A program made the position numbers and the translations under genes. Shown in pieces: positions 1 through 11,648 of a stretch of 56,815 bases of DNA (position 1 is the stretch's first letter; each line of letters begins with the position of its first letter). The DNA lies in contig SVPG01000012.1 in NCBI GenBank assembly GCA_015065975.1, positions 1 through 56,815 on the forward strand, given 5' to 3'. This DNA comes from Oscillospiraceae bacterium (GTDB lineage Bacteria; Bacillota; Clostridia; Oscillospirales; Acutalibacteraceae). Below the pieces are notes generated by a model that saw only the letters and a list, made by a program, of their open reading frames with translations, made no database searches and was not told where the DNA came from.

Positions 1-1
1 G

Positions 2-3000
2 AACTATGTCAGAGCAGAACCGACAGGAGTATATTCCGTGCGTTCGGTCAAGGTCTTTGTTGACGGTGAGGACGTAACCGATGAAGCCATCAACTGGAAC
101 GCAGCGGCAACGCAAACTCCCTCTTCGGGCGCGTGGATACTTTATTTCAACGCAAACTATGTAATAGCCGACGGAAGCGTTCTCGAGGTCGAAGCCGAAT
201 ACGGCGATTGGGAGAGCTACGAGATAAGACAGAAGTATGCAAGCTATATAACTCCCGCTCCCGAGAAGCTCGGCACGGTCGTCTTCGCGGCAGGCAGACC
301 TGCATTTGTTGTCGAAGGCGGCACAGGTCTTGCATATGACGCGACAATAACCCCCGACGAAGCGAGCGAAACGGGACTCATCAAGCCCGACAGCCCGATG
401 AACTACATCAGAGTCACACCGCCTTCCATCTATTCTGTCCGCAAGGTCAAGGTCTTTGTTGACGGTGAGGACGTAACCGATGAAGCCATCAACTGGAATG
501 CGGCGGCGACACAGACTCCCTCTTCGGGTGCGTGGATACTTTATTTCAATGCAAATTATATCGTTCCCGACGGAAGTACCGTTGAGGTCGAAGCCGAATA
601 CGGCGATTGGGAAAGCTACGAGATAAGACAGAAGTATGCAAGCTATATAACTCCCGCTCCCGACAAGCTTGGCACGGTTATTCTTGCGGCAGGCAGACCC
701 GCATTTGTCCTTGAAGGCGGCACAGGTCTTGCATATGACGCGACAATAAACCCCGACGAAGCGAGCGAAACGGGACTCATCAAGCCCGACAGCCGCATGA
801 ACTACATCAGAGTCACACCGCCTTCCGTATATTCCGTTCGCAAGGTCAAGGTCTTTGTTGACGGTGAGGACGTAACCGATGAAGCCATCAACTGGAACGC
901 GGCGGCAACACAGACTCCCTCTTCGGGCGCGTGGATACTTTATTTCAGCTCAAATTATATTGTTCCCGACGGCAGCATCATCGAGGTCGAAGCCGAATAC
1001 GGCGATTGGGAAAGCTACGAGATAAGACAGAAGTACGCAAGCTATATAACTCCCGCTCCCGAGAAGCTCGGCACGGTTATTCTTGCGGCAGGCAGACCTG
1101 CATTTGTTGTCGAAGGCGGCACAGGTCTTGCATATGACGCGACAATAAACCCCGACGAAGCGAGCGAAACGGGACTCATCAAGCCCGACAGCCGCATGAA
1201 CTACATCAGAGTCACACCGCCTTCCGTCTATTCCGTTCGCAAGGTCAAGGTCTTTGTTGACGGTGAGGACGTGACCGACGAAGCCATCAACTGGAATGCG
1301 GCGGCAACACAGACTCCCTCTTCGGGCGCGTGGATACTTTATTTCAACGCAAACTATACCGTTCCCGACGGAAGCACCGTTGAGGTCGAAGCCGAATACG
1401 GTGACTGGGAAGGCTATGAAATAAGACAGAGCTATTCCGACAGCGTTGATCCCAAGCCGGGTTCACTCGGCACGGTTATTCTTGCGGCAGGCAGACCCGC
1501 ATTCGTCCTTGAAGGCGGCACGGGTCTTGCATATGACGCAACAATCAAGACAAATGAGGCGAGCAAAACAGGTCTTCTCAAGCCCGACAGCCCGATGAAC
1601 TATATCAGAGTCACACCTCCTTCGGTCTATTCCGTCCGCACGGTCAAGGTCTTTGTTGACGGCGAGGAGGTAACCGATGAGGCTGTCAACTGGAATGCAG
1701 CGGCAACGCAGACTCCCTCTTCGGGCGCGTGGATACTTTATTTCAACGCAAACTATATCGTTCCCGACGGCAGCACCATAGAGGTTGAGGTCGAATACGG
1801 CGATTGGGAAACCTATGAGATAGTTCAGGGCTACACCGATTCGGTCGAGCCCGTGCCCGAAACCTACGGAAAAGTAATACTTGCGGCAGGCAGACCCGCG
1901 TTTGTTCTCGAAGGCGGCACAGGTCTTGCGTATGACGCAACAATTACCGCAAGTGAAGAGTGCGAAACGGGATACGTCAGACCCGAGAGCCGGATGAATT
2001 ACATCAGAGTCGAACCGCCCACAGGTTATTCGGTGGTTGGTCTTGACGTATATATCGACGGCGTACTCAAAGACGATGCCATCAACTGGAACGCGGCGGC
2101 AACACAGACACCTGACTCGGGTGTGTGGATACTGTACTTTAAGCCGAACTATATTCTTGCCGACTCAAGCGAAATCAAGGTCGAAGCAACCTATGGCGAG
2201 TGGTGTGATTTCACCCTTGTTCAGAAGTTTGCCGACAGTGTTGACCCCAAACCGACAACCCTCGGAAAGGTATCGGTCAATGCAAATACTCCTGCTTTCA
2301 AGCTTGGAAACGGGCTTGCATATTCAGCAACGCTTGCAAGCGATAAGAGCACATATGAGGGCAACCTGAGACCCGACAGAAAGCTTGTCGATATCAGGAT
2401 TGAACCTCCCGTGAACAGCTCGGTTGTGAGCGTCGATGTATATGTTGACGGCGTGCTCGACGAAACAGCCATCGATTATTCGCACACGGGCACACTTACC
2501 CCGACAAGCGGAAACTGGCGTGTATATTTCAGACCCGACTTCACAGCACCCGTTTCGAGTGAGCTTGATGTGATTGTCACCTACGGCGACTGGCACACCA
2601 TCACTCTCAAACAGGAAAATCTTCTTGGCGGAGCGGTCGGAAAGGTGACCGCGACGGGCGACAGATACAACGCATTCTGCACCGAAACCACAAGAGCTGC
2701 GAGCTTTGAGATAAACGGCTCAGCTTCGGGCAGCAGACAGCTCCACCCCGATGCACAGCTCAAAACGGTAGTCATCAAAGCACCGAGCGGTCTGACCATT
2801 CTTGAAGCCACGGCAACGATAACAAAGAACAGCGTCACGACCGAATGGAAAAACGGCAGCAAGAATGTTCTCACACTCAATGATGACGGCACTGTCACAA
2901 TCGTTCCGACTGCGGCAGACGGCGATGTCACCATCGAGGTGAAATACGGCAGCCGTATGTATGTAAAGAGCAATGTCGCCGACGTTGTCACGGTCGATTC

Positions 3001-4738
3001 GACGAAGGCAGGTGCTGATTTTGCAAAACTCTGCGATCTTACAGCGGCCGAAAAGACCTTTGGCATAACGGTAAAGGACGGCTGGAAGCTCGACAGCGTA
3101 TATTACGGAACGACCGAGAGCGCACAGAACACCGTGCTCACAGCACAGGGTTCGGATTATAAGATTTCACCAGTCACCTCCGATATTTATCTGCTGGTAA
3201 ATGTTGTGCGTGACGACAGAGAACTCGGCGCAAGAATGGACGGCACGGGCGAAGCGAGCATCGTTTACGGCTCGGTAACCACACCGCTTACAGGCACGGC
3301 TCAGGTTATCGACGACGCCGTTCAGATCGAAAGCAAGGTAACATTTGAAATTGCGGCAGGTGCCGACACAAATATCCTTGATGTAAAGCTCAACGGAACA
3401 TCGCTCGGCAGCGTGCGCGAATTCACAATGCCCGAAACCGACAGCGAGATAGTCGTTTACACCGAGCTTGTCAAGGTCGACAAGGCATCCATCAAGGCAG
3501 TGCTGACAGGCAGCGGCGAGGCCGAAGCGGCATACGGCAGCGATGTCATCACCCTCGATGCGACCGAAAAGATCGTTGCGGCCGACCTTGCAACGGGTAT
3601 ATATGAGGTAACATTCAGACCTGTCCCGGGCAGCAAGATCGAATCGGTCACACTGAACGGTACTGAACTTGGCCGCAAGAGCGGCGAGGAGAATGTATAT
3701 CTCGTTCCCGTAGCGGGTGAGGACGTTCTCGTAACGGTCGAAACAAGCAAAATCGCGCAGCACAAGATCCTTGCAAAGGCAAATATCTCCGATACAGCAT
3801 CGATTGACGGCACGAATCTGACAACCGATTACAGCGAAATCGTTTCGGTTTACGAAAACGAAGACGGATCGTTTGTCCTGACCTGCAATGATGCATACGA
3901 GATAACAAAGGTCAGGTGCGGCGACACACCCGATTCCCTCGTGCAGATAACTGCGCAGGACGGAAAATTCACAATAAGTGCCCTGACGGCTGACAAATAT
4001 GTTGACGTCACGCTCGCAAAGAAGCCGATCATCACAATAAAACGCACCGGTGACGGCGTTGTTTACACAAACGGCGGCAGCGAGGATATCTCGGGCACAA
4101 GCTATACCGTTGCGGTCGGTTCCAACCACGATTTCTCCTTCATACCGTATGACGGATCGCAGCTCGTGAAGGTAACACTCACATTTGACGGCGAAGAGTC
4201 CATAACGGTATATGACAGCGCAAACGGAATCAACTCTTCGATCACCACAAGAGGTGCACTGAACACAGACGATAAGTTTGTGCATATGATCGCAAATCTC
4301 ACGGAAGACTGCACGATCGAGGCTGTATTCACAAATCTGCCCGAGTACACGCTCCACGTCATAAAGAAGGGCGAGGGAGAGGGAACCTTCACATATGAGG
4401 GAACCTCCCATAAAGATTCCTTCGACGTGACCGTAAAGCACGGCAGCGCGCCCGAGCTTACCATAAAGGCAAAGGGCGGCTCGAAGATAGTCAGCGTAAT
4501 GGTGGGCGACAGCGAGGAGACCGCGGTTAAGGTCGACTTTAGCGGCTCCGTTCTGACTCTGCCCGAGGTCACAAAGGATATCTATGTGATAGCGGAGTTT
4601 GAAAAGATACCGTCGGGCGGCGGACCTCAGACAGGCGACACCGTGATAGCGGGTACCGTCACAAATCTGTTTATAATCTCCGCGCTCGTCTGCGTATATT
4701 GCGTATTTCGCCGCAGAAAGAGTGAAGAAACAGCATAA
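2..4738 (+). CDS. Giant repeat-containing sortase-anchored surface protein (5' partial)
   Basis: The reading frame is already open at base 2, and the first codons match the end of a repeat unit, so the gene starts upstream; the GTG at 38 is internal. The visible part is about 1,578 residues. It begins with tandem units of 133 residues (five close copies, then a diverged sixth and a partial seventh, to about base 2620). Each close copy carries the motifs VFVDGE, NWNAAATQTP, WILYF and GTGLAYDAT. Several more diverged beta-rich segments follow, similar to each other in pattern (TGSGEAEAAYGS / GTGEASIVYGS, then VxLNGTxLG), resembling InlB-B-type repeats. The C-terminus has PQTGD, a hydrophobic stretch and RRRK, the layout of a sortase sorting signal. 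It is probably covalently attached to the wall and displayed outside; adhesin or wall stalk is inference. No sortase gene lies in the window. Confidence 0.85.
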   Translation, partial: NYVRAEPTGVYSVRSVKVFVDGEDVTDEAINWNAAATQTPSSGAWILYFNANYVIADGSVLEVEAEYGDWESYEIRQKYASYITPAPEKLGTVVFAAGRPAFVVEGGTGLAYDATITPDEASETGLIKPDSPMNYIRVTPPSIYSVRKVKVFVDGEDVTDEAINWNAAATQTPSSGAWILYFNANYIVPDGSTVEVEAEYGDWESYEIRQKYASYITPAPDKLGTVILAAGRPAFVLEGGTGLAYDATINPDEASETGLIKPDSRMNYIRVTPPSVYSVRKVKVFVDGEDVTDEAINWNAAATQTPSSGAWILYFSSNYIVPDGSIIEVEAEYGDWESYEIRQKYASYITPAPEKLGTVILAAGRPAFVVEGGTGLAYDATINPDEASETGLIKPDSRMNYIRVTPPSVYSVRKVKVFVDGEDVTDEAINWNAAATQTPSSGAWILYFNANYTVPDGSTVEVEAEYGDWEGYEIRQSYSDSVDPKPGSLGTVILAAGRPAFVLEGGTGLAYDATIKTNEASKTGLLKPDSPMNYIRVTPPSVYSVRTVKVFVDGEEVTDEAVNWNAAATQTPSSGAWILYFNANYIVPDGSTIEVEVEYGDWETYEIVQGYTDSVEPVPETYGKVILAAGRPAFVLEGGTGLAYDATITASEECETGYVRPESRMNYIRVEPPTGYSVVGLDVYIDGVLKDDAINWNAAATQTPDSGVWILYFKPNYILADSSEIKVEATYGEWCDFTLVQKFADSVDPKPTTLGKVSVNANTPAFKLGNGLAYSATLASDKSTYEGNLRPDRKLVDIRIEPPVNSSVVSVDVYVDGVLDETAIDYSHTGTLTPTSGNWRVYFRPDFTAPVSSELDVIVTYGDWHTITLKQENLLGGAVGKVTATGDRYNAFCTETTRAASFEINGSASGSRQLHPDAQLKTVVIKAPSGLTILEATATITKNSVTTEWKNGSKNVLTLNDDGTVTIVPTAADGDVTIEVKYGSRMYVKSNVADVVTVDSTKAGADFAKLCDLTAAEKTFGITVKDGWKLDSVYYGTTESAQNTVLTAQGSDYKISPVTSDIYLLVNVVRDDRELGARMDGTGEASIVYGSVTTPLTGTAQVIDDAVQIESKVTFEIAAGADTNILDVKLNGTSLGSVREFTMPETDSEIVVYTELVKVDKASIKAVLTGSGEAEAAYGSDVITLDATEKIVAADLATGIYEVTFRPVPGSKIESVTLNGTELGRKSGEENVYLVPVAGEDVLVTVETSKIAQHKILAKANISDTASIDGTNLTTDYSEIVSVYENEDGSFVLTCNDAYEITKVRCGDTPDSLVQITAQDGKFTISALTADKYVDVTLAKKPIITIKRTGDGVVYTNGGSEDISGTSYTVAVGSNHDFSFIPYDGSQLVKVTLTFDGEESITVYDSANGINSSITTRGALNTDDKFVHMIANLTEDCTIEAVFTNLPEYTLHVIKKGEGEGTFTYEGTSHKDSFDVTVKHGSAPELTIKAKGGSKIVSVMVGDSEETAVKVDFSGSVLTLPEVTKDIYVIAEFEKIPSGGGPQTGDTVIAGTVTNLFIISALVCVYCVFRRRKSEETA
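47..2620 (+). repeat. Tandem 399-bp coding repeats (133 aa)
   Basis: Copies of the unit beginning at the codons for VKVFVDG start at about 47, 446, 845, 1244 and 1643, exactly 399 bp apart. A diverged copy starts near 2042 and a shortened one near 2432. Copies 1-4 are almost identical in DNA as well as protein, while the last two are much diverged, so the array has been expanded or homogenised from its 5' side. The array continues off the left edge. Confidence 0.92.
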
Positions 4739-4756
4739 CCGCCCATAACGCAAAAC

Positions 4757-4796
4757 AGCCTGCGCCGATGTCTTGAAAAAGATGTCGGTGCAGGCT
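4757..4796 (+). terminator. Long hairpin after the surface-protein gene
   Basis: An 18-bp stem with three G-U pairs (4757-4774 with 4779-4796) closes a GAAA loop. Only a weak T-run follows, so it may terminate incompletely or protect the 3' end. Confidence 0.55.
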
Positions 4797-4834
4797 ATAA
4801 TATTTTCAGCAGTCAGAATTTTCGGAGGGAAATT

Positions 4835-5392
4835 ATGCTTTTTTTACTGTTTATGACCTTTTTCAAAATCGGTCTGTTCACATTCGGCGGCGGCTATGCG
4901 ATGATCGCGCAGATAAAGGAAATTGTAGTCGAGAAGAATAAATGGCTGACCGAAGACGAACTGATGGAGATAATCGCGATTGCCGAATCGACTCCCGGTC
5001 CTATTGCGATAAATATGGCAACCTATGTCGGATACAAGAAAAAAGGCTTTTGGGGAAGTCTTATGGCGACACTCGGCGTTGTGCTGCCGTCGATGATAAT
5101 TATTTATATCATCTCGCTTTTTCTCGACGCCTTTATGGAGAACAAATATGTTGCCTATGCCTTTGTTGGCATCAAATGTGCCGTCGCGTTCCTGATACTC
5201 AGGGCAGGTATCGGTATGTTTGAAAAATTGCAGAAGAAGACGGTCCCTATGCTCATTTTTTCTGCTGTGTTTGCGCTGATGATAGTTTTTGAACTGCTGT
5301 CGGTTTCGTTCAGTTCGATAGTGTTCATTGCGGCGGGCGGACTTATCGGAATATCGCTCAGCCTTCTTTGCAAAAAGGAGGAGACGGTATGA
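4835..5392 (+). CDS. Chromate transporter family protein, first half
   Basis: A 185-residue membrane protein of the short-chain CHR family. It shows the family signature near the N-terminus (FKIGLFTFGGGYAMI) and the loop ESTPGPIAINMATYVG, followed by about five hydrophobic segments. In this family two short proteins encoded side by side form the equivalent of one long ChrA. The start follows a GGAGGG site. Its stop overlaps the start of the next gene by 4 bp (ATGA), so the two are translationally coupled. The family exports chromate in some bacteria; in gut anaerobes the natural substrate is unknown, so the chromate label is only the family name. Confidence 0.85.
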   Translation: MLFLLFMTFFKIGLFTFGGGYAMIAQIKEIVVEKNKWLTEDELMEIIAIAESTPGPIAINMATYVGYKKKGFWGSLMATLGVVLPSMIIIYIISLFLDAFMENKYVAYAFVGIKCAVAFLILRAGIGMFEKLQKKTVPMLIFSAVFALMIVFELLSVSFSSIVFIAAGGLIGISLSLLCKKEETV

Positions 5393-5970
5393 TTTATCTT
5401 ATTCTTTTCCTTGAGTTTTTCAAAATAGGACTCTTTACGATCGGCGGCGGATTTGCGATGATACCGCTGATAGAAGAAACCGTGGTTGCACACGGCTGGC
5501 TCACACAGGGTGAATTTTTCGATCTTGTCGGTGTGTGTGAATCGACTCCCGGTCCGATAGCGGTCAATATGGCGACCTATATCGGTTCGCAGCAGGGCGG
5601 TCTTTTCGGAAGCTGTGCGGCAACTCTCGGTGTTGTGCTTCCGTCCTTTCTGATAATCCTGCTTATCGCTTCGATAATGAAGAACCTGACAAATACCAAA
5701 GCGTTCAAGGGGTTTATGGAAGGAGTCAAACCTGTTGTAACGGCGCTGATTCTGGCAACAGGCGTGCTGTTTCTTGTCAAAGCTGTCGGCTTTGCAGGGA
5801 TAGGCAAATTTGATTTTGACCCTGTCGCGGTTATTATCTTTGCGCTTGTCTGCGGCATTTATTTTGTCTATAAAGCAGTTGCGAAAAAGAAAATAAGCTC
5901 GGTGGCGCTGATAATAATTTCGGCAGCACTCGGAATCGGTGTGTCGATGATATTTGAAGTGACGGCATAA
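5389..5970 (+). CDS. Chromate transporter family protein, second half
   Basis: A 193-residue partner of the preceding protein. It repeats the same signature (FKIGLFTIGGGFAMI, then ESTPGPIAVNMATYIG) and has about five or six membrane segments. The ATG at 5389 was chosen over an in-frame TTG at 5368 because it follows an AGGAGGAG site inside the end of the first gene and gives the usual family N-terminus. The two halves arose by duplication and would make a heterodimeric transporter in the cytoplasmic membrane. A hairpin terminator follows the stop directly. Confidence 0.86.
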   Translation: MIYLILFLEFFKIGLFTIGGGFAMIPLIEETVVAHGWLTQGEFFDLVGVCESTPGPIAVNMATYIGSQQGGLFGSCAATLGVVLPSFLIILLIASIMKNLTNTKAFKGFMEGVKPVVTALILATGVLFLVKAVGFAGIGKFDFDPVAVIIFALVCGIYFVYKAVAKKKISSVALIIISAALGIGVSMIFEVTA

Positions 5971-5973
5971 AAA

Positions 5974-6006
5974 AGAACCTGCACCGCAAGGTGCAGGTTC
6001 TTTTTT
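5974..6006. terminator. Bidirectional terminator
   Basis: A perfect 12-bp stem (5974-5985 with 5990-6001) closes a GCAA loop, with A-runs and T-runs on both sides. It ends the chromate pair on the plus strand and manA on the minus strand. Confidence 0.92.
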
Positions 6007-6964
6007 ATATCTTCGTAAGTATGAATTTTGACTGACCGTTGACGGTAACCTTGCCCGAGCCTGCGGGGATAAAAGCGCTTTCGCCCTTTTTGAGCTCGAT
6101 GTCGCAGTCGTCGGTATAGAATTTTGCCTCACCCTCAACCATGAGAATGTGAGCAAAGGATTCTTCCGTGACATCAAAATGGGTGGGCATATAGGTCTCC
6201 ATCAGAGTGGCGGAGTAATATTTGCAGGAACCGAGCAGAGTTTCGGTGCGCGCATCAACATCGGTGGGTGCACTCATCGCTCCGGGAGGTATTGTCGGCG
6301 GAGTGGTGATGGTGACGTCGATAGCCTTGTTGATGTGAAGCTGGCGGCGGTTGCCCTCACTGTCCACCCTGTCGTAATCGTAAACGCGGTAGGTTGCATT
6401 TGAATTCTGCTGAACCTCGGCAACAAGGATACCTCTGCCGATGGCGTGGATAGTTCCGGCTTCGATATTGAAAACATCGCCCTTTTTCGGTCTGAAATGC
6501 TCGACCGATTCGAGTATGGTTCCGTCCTCGATGGCGCGTTTGAACTGCTCCTGATTGAGCTCCTCGCGGAAACCATATATTATCTCGGCGTCCTCGTCAC
6601 AGTCGAGAACGTACCACAGCTCCTGCTTGCCCTGCTCGTTGTCGTTCGCAAGCGCGTACTCGTCATCGGGGTGCACCTGCAAAGACAGATTGTCGTGAGC
6701 ATCGATGAGCTTTATCATAACGGGGAACATATTGAAATTCTTTGCGTGGGTTCCCATATATTCGGGGTGAACGGTGAGCACCTTGGGAAGGCTTTTTCCC
6801 TCGAATTCGCCGTTTGTGACCTTTGTGCGTCCGTCGGGATGGCAGGAGAGCATCCAGGCCTCTGCGGTACGCTCGTAGGGCGATTCGATGCCGAATTCAT
6901 CGCGAAGGCGCGTTCCGCCCCAGATATAGTCCTTTGTCACGGGGGCAAGTTTCATTATATACAT
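6005..6964 (-). CDS. manA: Mannose-6-phosphate isomerase, class I
   Basis: A 319-residue cytoplasmic zinc enzyme that interconverts mannose 6-phosphate and fructose 6-phosphate. Visible signatures are YIWGGTRLRDEFG near the N-terminus, the metal-site motif SLQVHPDDEYA, and IEAGTIHAIGRG followed by EVQQNSNATYRVYDYDR. Length fits the short Firmicutes form. The start follows GGGAGG by 7 nt. It begins only 15 bp after dnaJ with no terminator between, so it should be read as the distal gene of the heat-shock operon, an uncommon partner for chaperones. Confidence 0.92.
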   Translation of the reverse strand: MYIMKLAPVTKDYIWGGTRLRDEFGIESPYERTAEAWMLSCHPDGRTKVTNGEFEGKSLPKVLTVHPEYMGTHAKNFNMFPVMIKLIDAHDNLSLQVHPDDEYALANDNEQGKQELWYVLDCDEDAEIIYGFREELNQEQFKRAIEDGTILESVEHFRPKKGDVFNIEAGTIHAIGRGILVAEVQQNSNATYRVYDYDRVDSEGNRRQLHINKAIDVTITTPPTIPPGAMSAPTDVDARTETLLGSCKYYSATLMETYMPTHFDVTEESFAHILMVEGEAKFYTDDCDIELKKGESAFIPAGSGKVTVNGQSKFILTKI

Positions 6965-6979
6965 AGGAAAACCTCCCTG

Positions 6980-8098
6980 TTATTCAAAGAAACCGTTCTT
7001 TGCGCTGTTTTTGGGAAGGGTCTCATCAAGCTCTTCGATGAGCTTTCTCTGCTTTGAGTTGAGTCCCTTGGGAACGGTGACGGTGTAATGGATTATCTGG
7101 TCACCCTTGCCGCGTCCGTTGAGACGCTGGATTCCCTTGCCCTTCATTGTGTGATGATCGCCCGGCTGAGTACCGGGAGAAACCTTCACCTTCTGAGCAC
7201 CGTCGAGGGTCATGACCTCAAGCTCGCAGCCGAGAGCCGCCTGAGCAAAGGTGAGGGGGACCTCACAGTGAACGTCATAACCGTCACGCTCGAAGAAATG
7301 GTGGGGGCGCACAACGATATCGACGTAAAGATCGCCCGAAGGACCGCCGTTCTGACCGCAGTTGCCCTCGCCCCTGACGGTTCTTGACATACCTTCGTCA
7401 ACACCTGCGGGGAAATCGACCTTCTTTGTGCGCTGTATTCTGATAAGTCCCATGCCGTTGCACTTGGGACATTTATCCTCGATTATTTTACCCGTGCCCT
7501 TACACTGCTCGCAGGCGTGCTGAGTCTGGAAAACACCCAGCTGTGTGCGCTGCTGGACGCGGACGAAGCCGCTGCCGTTGCAGTGGGGACAGGTTTTTGG
7601 AGAGGTGCCGGGTTTTGCGCCCGAGCCGTGACAGTCGCTGCACTGTTCGATACGGCGGAACTTTATCTCCTTCTCGCAGCCCTTTGCGGCCTCCTCGAAG
7701 GAAAGAATGATCGACTGTCTTATATCGTTTCCGCGAACGGGAGCGTTTGCTCTCGCACGGGAAGCGCCGCCGCCCGCTCCTCCGAAACCGAAGAAGCTGC
7801 CGAGCAGGTCGCTCAGGTCAAAGCCGTCAAAACCGCCGAAGCCGCCCGCTCCGCCTGCGCCGAAGTTGGGGTCGACGCCCGCGTGACCGAACTGGTCGTA
7901 GCGCGCACGCTTTTCCTTGTCGGAAAGCACTTCGTATGCCTCGTTGACCTCTTTGAACTTAGCTTCCGCACCTGCGTCGCCGGGGTGCAGGTCGGGGTGG
8001 TATTTTTTTGCCGACTGGCGATATGCCTTTTTTATTTCATCATCGCTTGCGCCCTTTTCAACACCGAGCACAGCATAATAATCTCGCTTTTCAGCCAA
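6980..8098 (-). CDS. dnaJ: Chaperone DnaJ
   Basis: A 372-residue Hsp40 that stimulates DnaK ATPase and delivers unfolded clients. The J domain (residues 5-70) carries the HPD motif in [12 protein letters not shown] Gly/Phe-rich stretch follows, then four CxxCxGxG zinc motifs ([32 protein letters not shown]) and two substrate-binding beta domains. The start codon is TTG, placed 7 nt after GAGGAGG; no ATG lies in a better position. It is the fourth gene of hrcA-grpE-dnaK-dnaJ. Confidence 0.97.
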   Translation of the reverse strand: MAEKRDYYAVLGVEKGASDDEIKKAYRQSAKKYHPDLHPGDAGAEAKFKEVNEAYEVLSDKEKRARYDQFGHAGVDPNFGAGGAGGFGGFDGFDLSDLLGSFFGFGGAGGGASRARANAPVRGNDIRQSIILSFEEAAKGCEKEIKFRRIEQCSDCHGSGAKPGTSPKTCPHCNGSGFVRVQQRTQLGVFQTQHACEQCKGTGKIIEDKCPKCNGMGLIRIQRTKKVDFPAGVDEGMSRTVRGEGNCGQNGGPSGDLYVDIVVRPHHFFERDGYDVHCEVPLTFAQAALGCELEVMTLDGAQKVKVSPGTQPGDHHTMKGKGIQRLNGRGKGDQIIHYTVTVPKGLNSKQRKLIEELDETLPKNSAKNGFFE

Positions 8099-8184
8099 AG
8101 CTGTTCCTCCTCGAAAAGGACGACAGACGCGGTCGCCCGAGCCTGCCGTCCCGAATCCGGTCTATATATTGAACTGATTTCCCC

Positions 8185-10026
<1,842 letters not shown>

Positions 10027-10047
10027 TTATTATTAACTAAATTTATG

Positions 10048-10593
10048 TCAGTTTGCGGTCTGAACCATTGCAGGACGGATAACTTTGTCGCCCATCTTGT
10101 AGCCCTTCTGAAGAACGAGGGTGATCTGACCGCTTTCGAACTCGTCGCTGTCAACAGCGCTTACTGCGTGATGGAAGTTGGGGTCGAAATCCTCGCCGAC
10201 CTCGCCGTATGCGGTGACGTTGAGCTTCTCAAAGATAGCCATTGTCTGGGTCATAACCATCTCGACACCCTTGCGGAAGGTCTCGACGTCGGTGCTCTCG
10301 GCGGAGAGTGCGCGGTCGAGATTGTCAAGAACGGGAAGAAGCTCTGCGAGGCAGTCGCACTTTATCTCGTCTGCAAGAGCAGCCTTCTCTCTCTGTGAAC
10401 GCTTGCGGAAATTGTCATACTCCGCTGCAAGTCTGAGATAGTTCTCCTTTTGAGCGTTGAGCTCCTCCTCAAGGGGATTTACCTCGGGTGCAGCCTCCTC
10501 GACGACCTCCTCAGCAGCCTCCTCAACGGTCTCCTCGACGGTTTCCTCGATGATGGGCTCTTCCTGTTCGGGTGCATTCTTTTTCTTAAACAT
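10048..10593 (-). CDS. grpE: Nucleotide exchange factor GrpE
   Basis: A 181-residue cochaperone that releases ADP from DnaK. The N-terminal third is very acidic (Glu-rich, roughly residues 7-45), followed by the long helix (AAEYDNFRKRSQREK) and the C-terminal beta domain with the family signature region VGEDFDPNFHHAV and GDKVIRPAMV. It starts after AAAGGAG. Only 23 bp separate it from hrcA upstream and about 50 bp from dnaK downstream. Confidence 0.96.
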   Translation of the reverse strand: MFKKKNAPEQEEPIIEETVEETVEEAAEEVVEEAAPEVNPLEEELNAQKENYLRLAAEYDNFRKRSQREKAALADEIKCDCLAELLPVLDNLDRALSAESTDVETFRKGVEMVMTQTMAIFEKLNVTAYGEVGEDFDPNFHHAVSAVDSDEFESGQITLVLQKGYKMGDKVIRPAMVQTAN

Positions 10594-10616
10594 CTTCTTT
10601 GCTCCTTTCGGTTTTG

Positions 10617-11648
10617 CTAATTCATATCGATCGCGCTCATAAGACGGCCGATGGCCGTTGCAAAATATTCGATGCGCGGTATTATGCCGGCGTAATTCAT
10701 TCTCGTCGGACCGATGACTCCGACCCAGCCGGCCGATTGTTCGCTTCCTCTGTAGCGTGCTGTGATAATGCTTGCATTTGCAAGCTCGCTGTACATAAGC
10801 TCGTGCCCGATGGCAACGCTCATTGTGCCCCTGTTTGAAGAAAGCAGCTTTGAAAGCCTGTTTCTGTCGGAGAGGAATGAGAGGACATCCCTTGCAGCGC
10901 TTGCGCTCAGATCGGATTTATCGAGCAGATGAGCCGTGCCGCTCAGAACCACCTGAGCCGATGTGCCCTCTGCGGCGGCCTCTCTGACTGCGCCGAGCAA
11001 AGGCTCGAACGAGTTGCTCAGATGACCGAGCCGCTGCTTTATCGAGGCGATAAGACGGCGGTCGATGTCGGCTGCACGTTTTGAGCACAGATGCTCCTTC
11101 ATGACGCTTTTTAGTGTCTGGAGCATACCGTCGGAAAGCTCGACATCAAGACGGCATATGCGTGATTTGAGGACAGACGGCGCAAACATCATTATAAGCA
11201 GACAGGTGTGCGCTCCCACAGCCATCAGCTCAAGGTTGACAAGCCGTGTATCGTCGCTCGCGGGTGCGGTCGTGACCGCCGTGAGCCCCGTCATGTCGGA
11301 GAGCATACGCGATGCATCCTCTAAAAATGAGAGGGGATCCATGCTGTAGCCCGAGAGCTGCATATCGATGTCGCGCATTATCTCCTGCGGAAGAGAACGC
11401 CGTCCCATAAGATGATCGACATAAAGTCTGTAACCTCTCTGGGTCGGGGTGCGTCCCGCTGATGCGTGCTGCTGCTCGAGATAACCTGCTTCGGTCAGGG
11501 ATGCCATATCGTTTCGGATCGTGGCACTAGATACGGTATTGTACAGCGCATTGGCGAGGGTTTTGCTGCCGACGGGCTCGCCCGTTTCGACGTAGCTTTC
11601 GATTATGGCAGCAAGAACCAGCAGGCGGCGCTGTTTTGGCTCTACCAT
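10617..11648 (-). CDS. hrcA: Heat-inducible transcription repressor HrcA
   Basis: A 343-residue repressor that binds CIRCE and needs GroEL for activity. The N-terminal winged helix includes GEPVGSKTLA and SSATIRNDMASLTEAGYLEQQHASAGRTPT, the signature region of the family; the C-terminal part is the GAF-like dimerisation domain. ATG 11648 is the first start in frame and has no good ribosome site of its own; a short upstream ORF with a strong site ends across it, suggesting coupled translation. The CIRCE element just upstream indicates autoregulation. Confidence 0.96.
   Translation of the reverse strand: MVEPKQRRLLVLAAIIESYVETGEPVGSKTLANALYNTVSSATIRNDMASLTEAGYLEQQHASAGRTPTQRGYRLYVDHLMGRRSLPQEIMRDIDMQLSGYSMDPLSFLEDASRMLSDMTGLTAVTTAPASDDTRLVNLELMAVGAHTCLLIMMFAPSVLKSRICRLDVELSDGMLQTLKSVMKEHLCSKRAADIDRRLIASIKQRLGHLSNSFEPLLGAVREAAAEGTSAQVVLSGTAHLLDKSDLSASAARDVLSFLSDRNRLSKLLSSNRGTMSVAIGHELMYSELANASIITARYRGSEQSAGWVGVIGPTRMNYAGIIPRIEYFATAIGRLMSAIDMN

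Noticed and set aside
47-2620. Possibility of a CRISPR array or other noncoding satellite
   Set aside because: The repeat period is 399 bp, in frame throughout, with protein-level conservation; there are no unique spacers.
3167-4753. Long minus-strand open frame of 528 codons opposite the surface-protein gene
   Set aside because: It mirrors the strong coding gene on the plus strand, reads as Cys- and Arg-rich text without a domain, and has no ribosome site. The sense gene explains the region.
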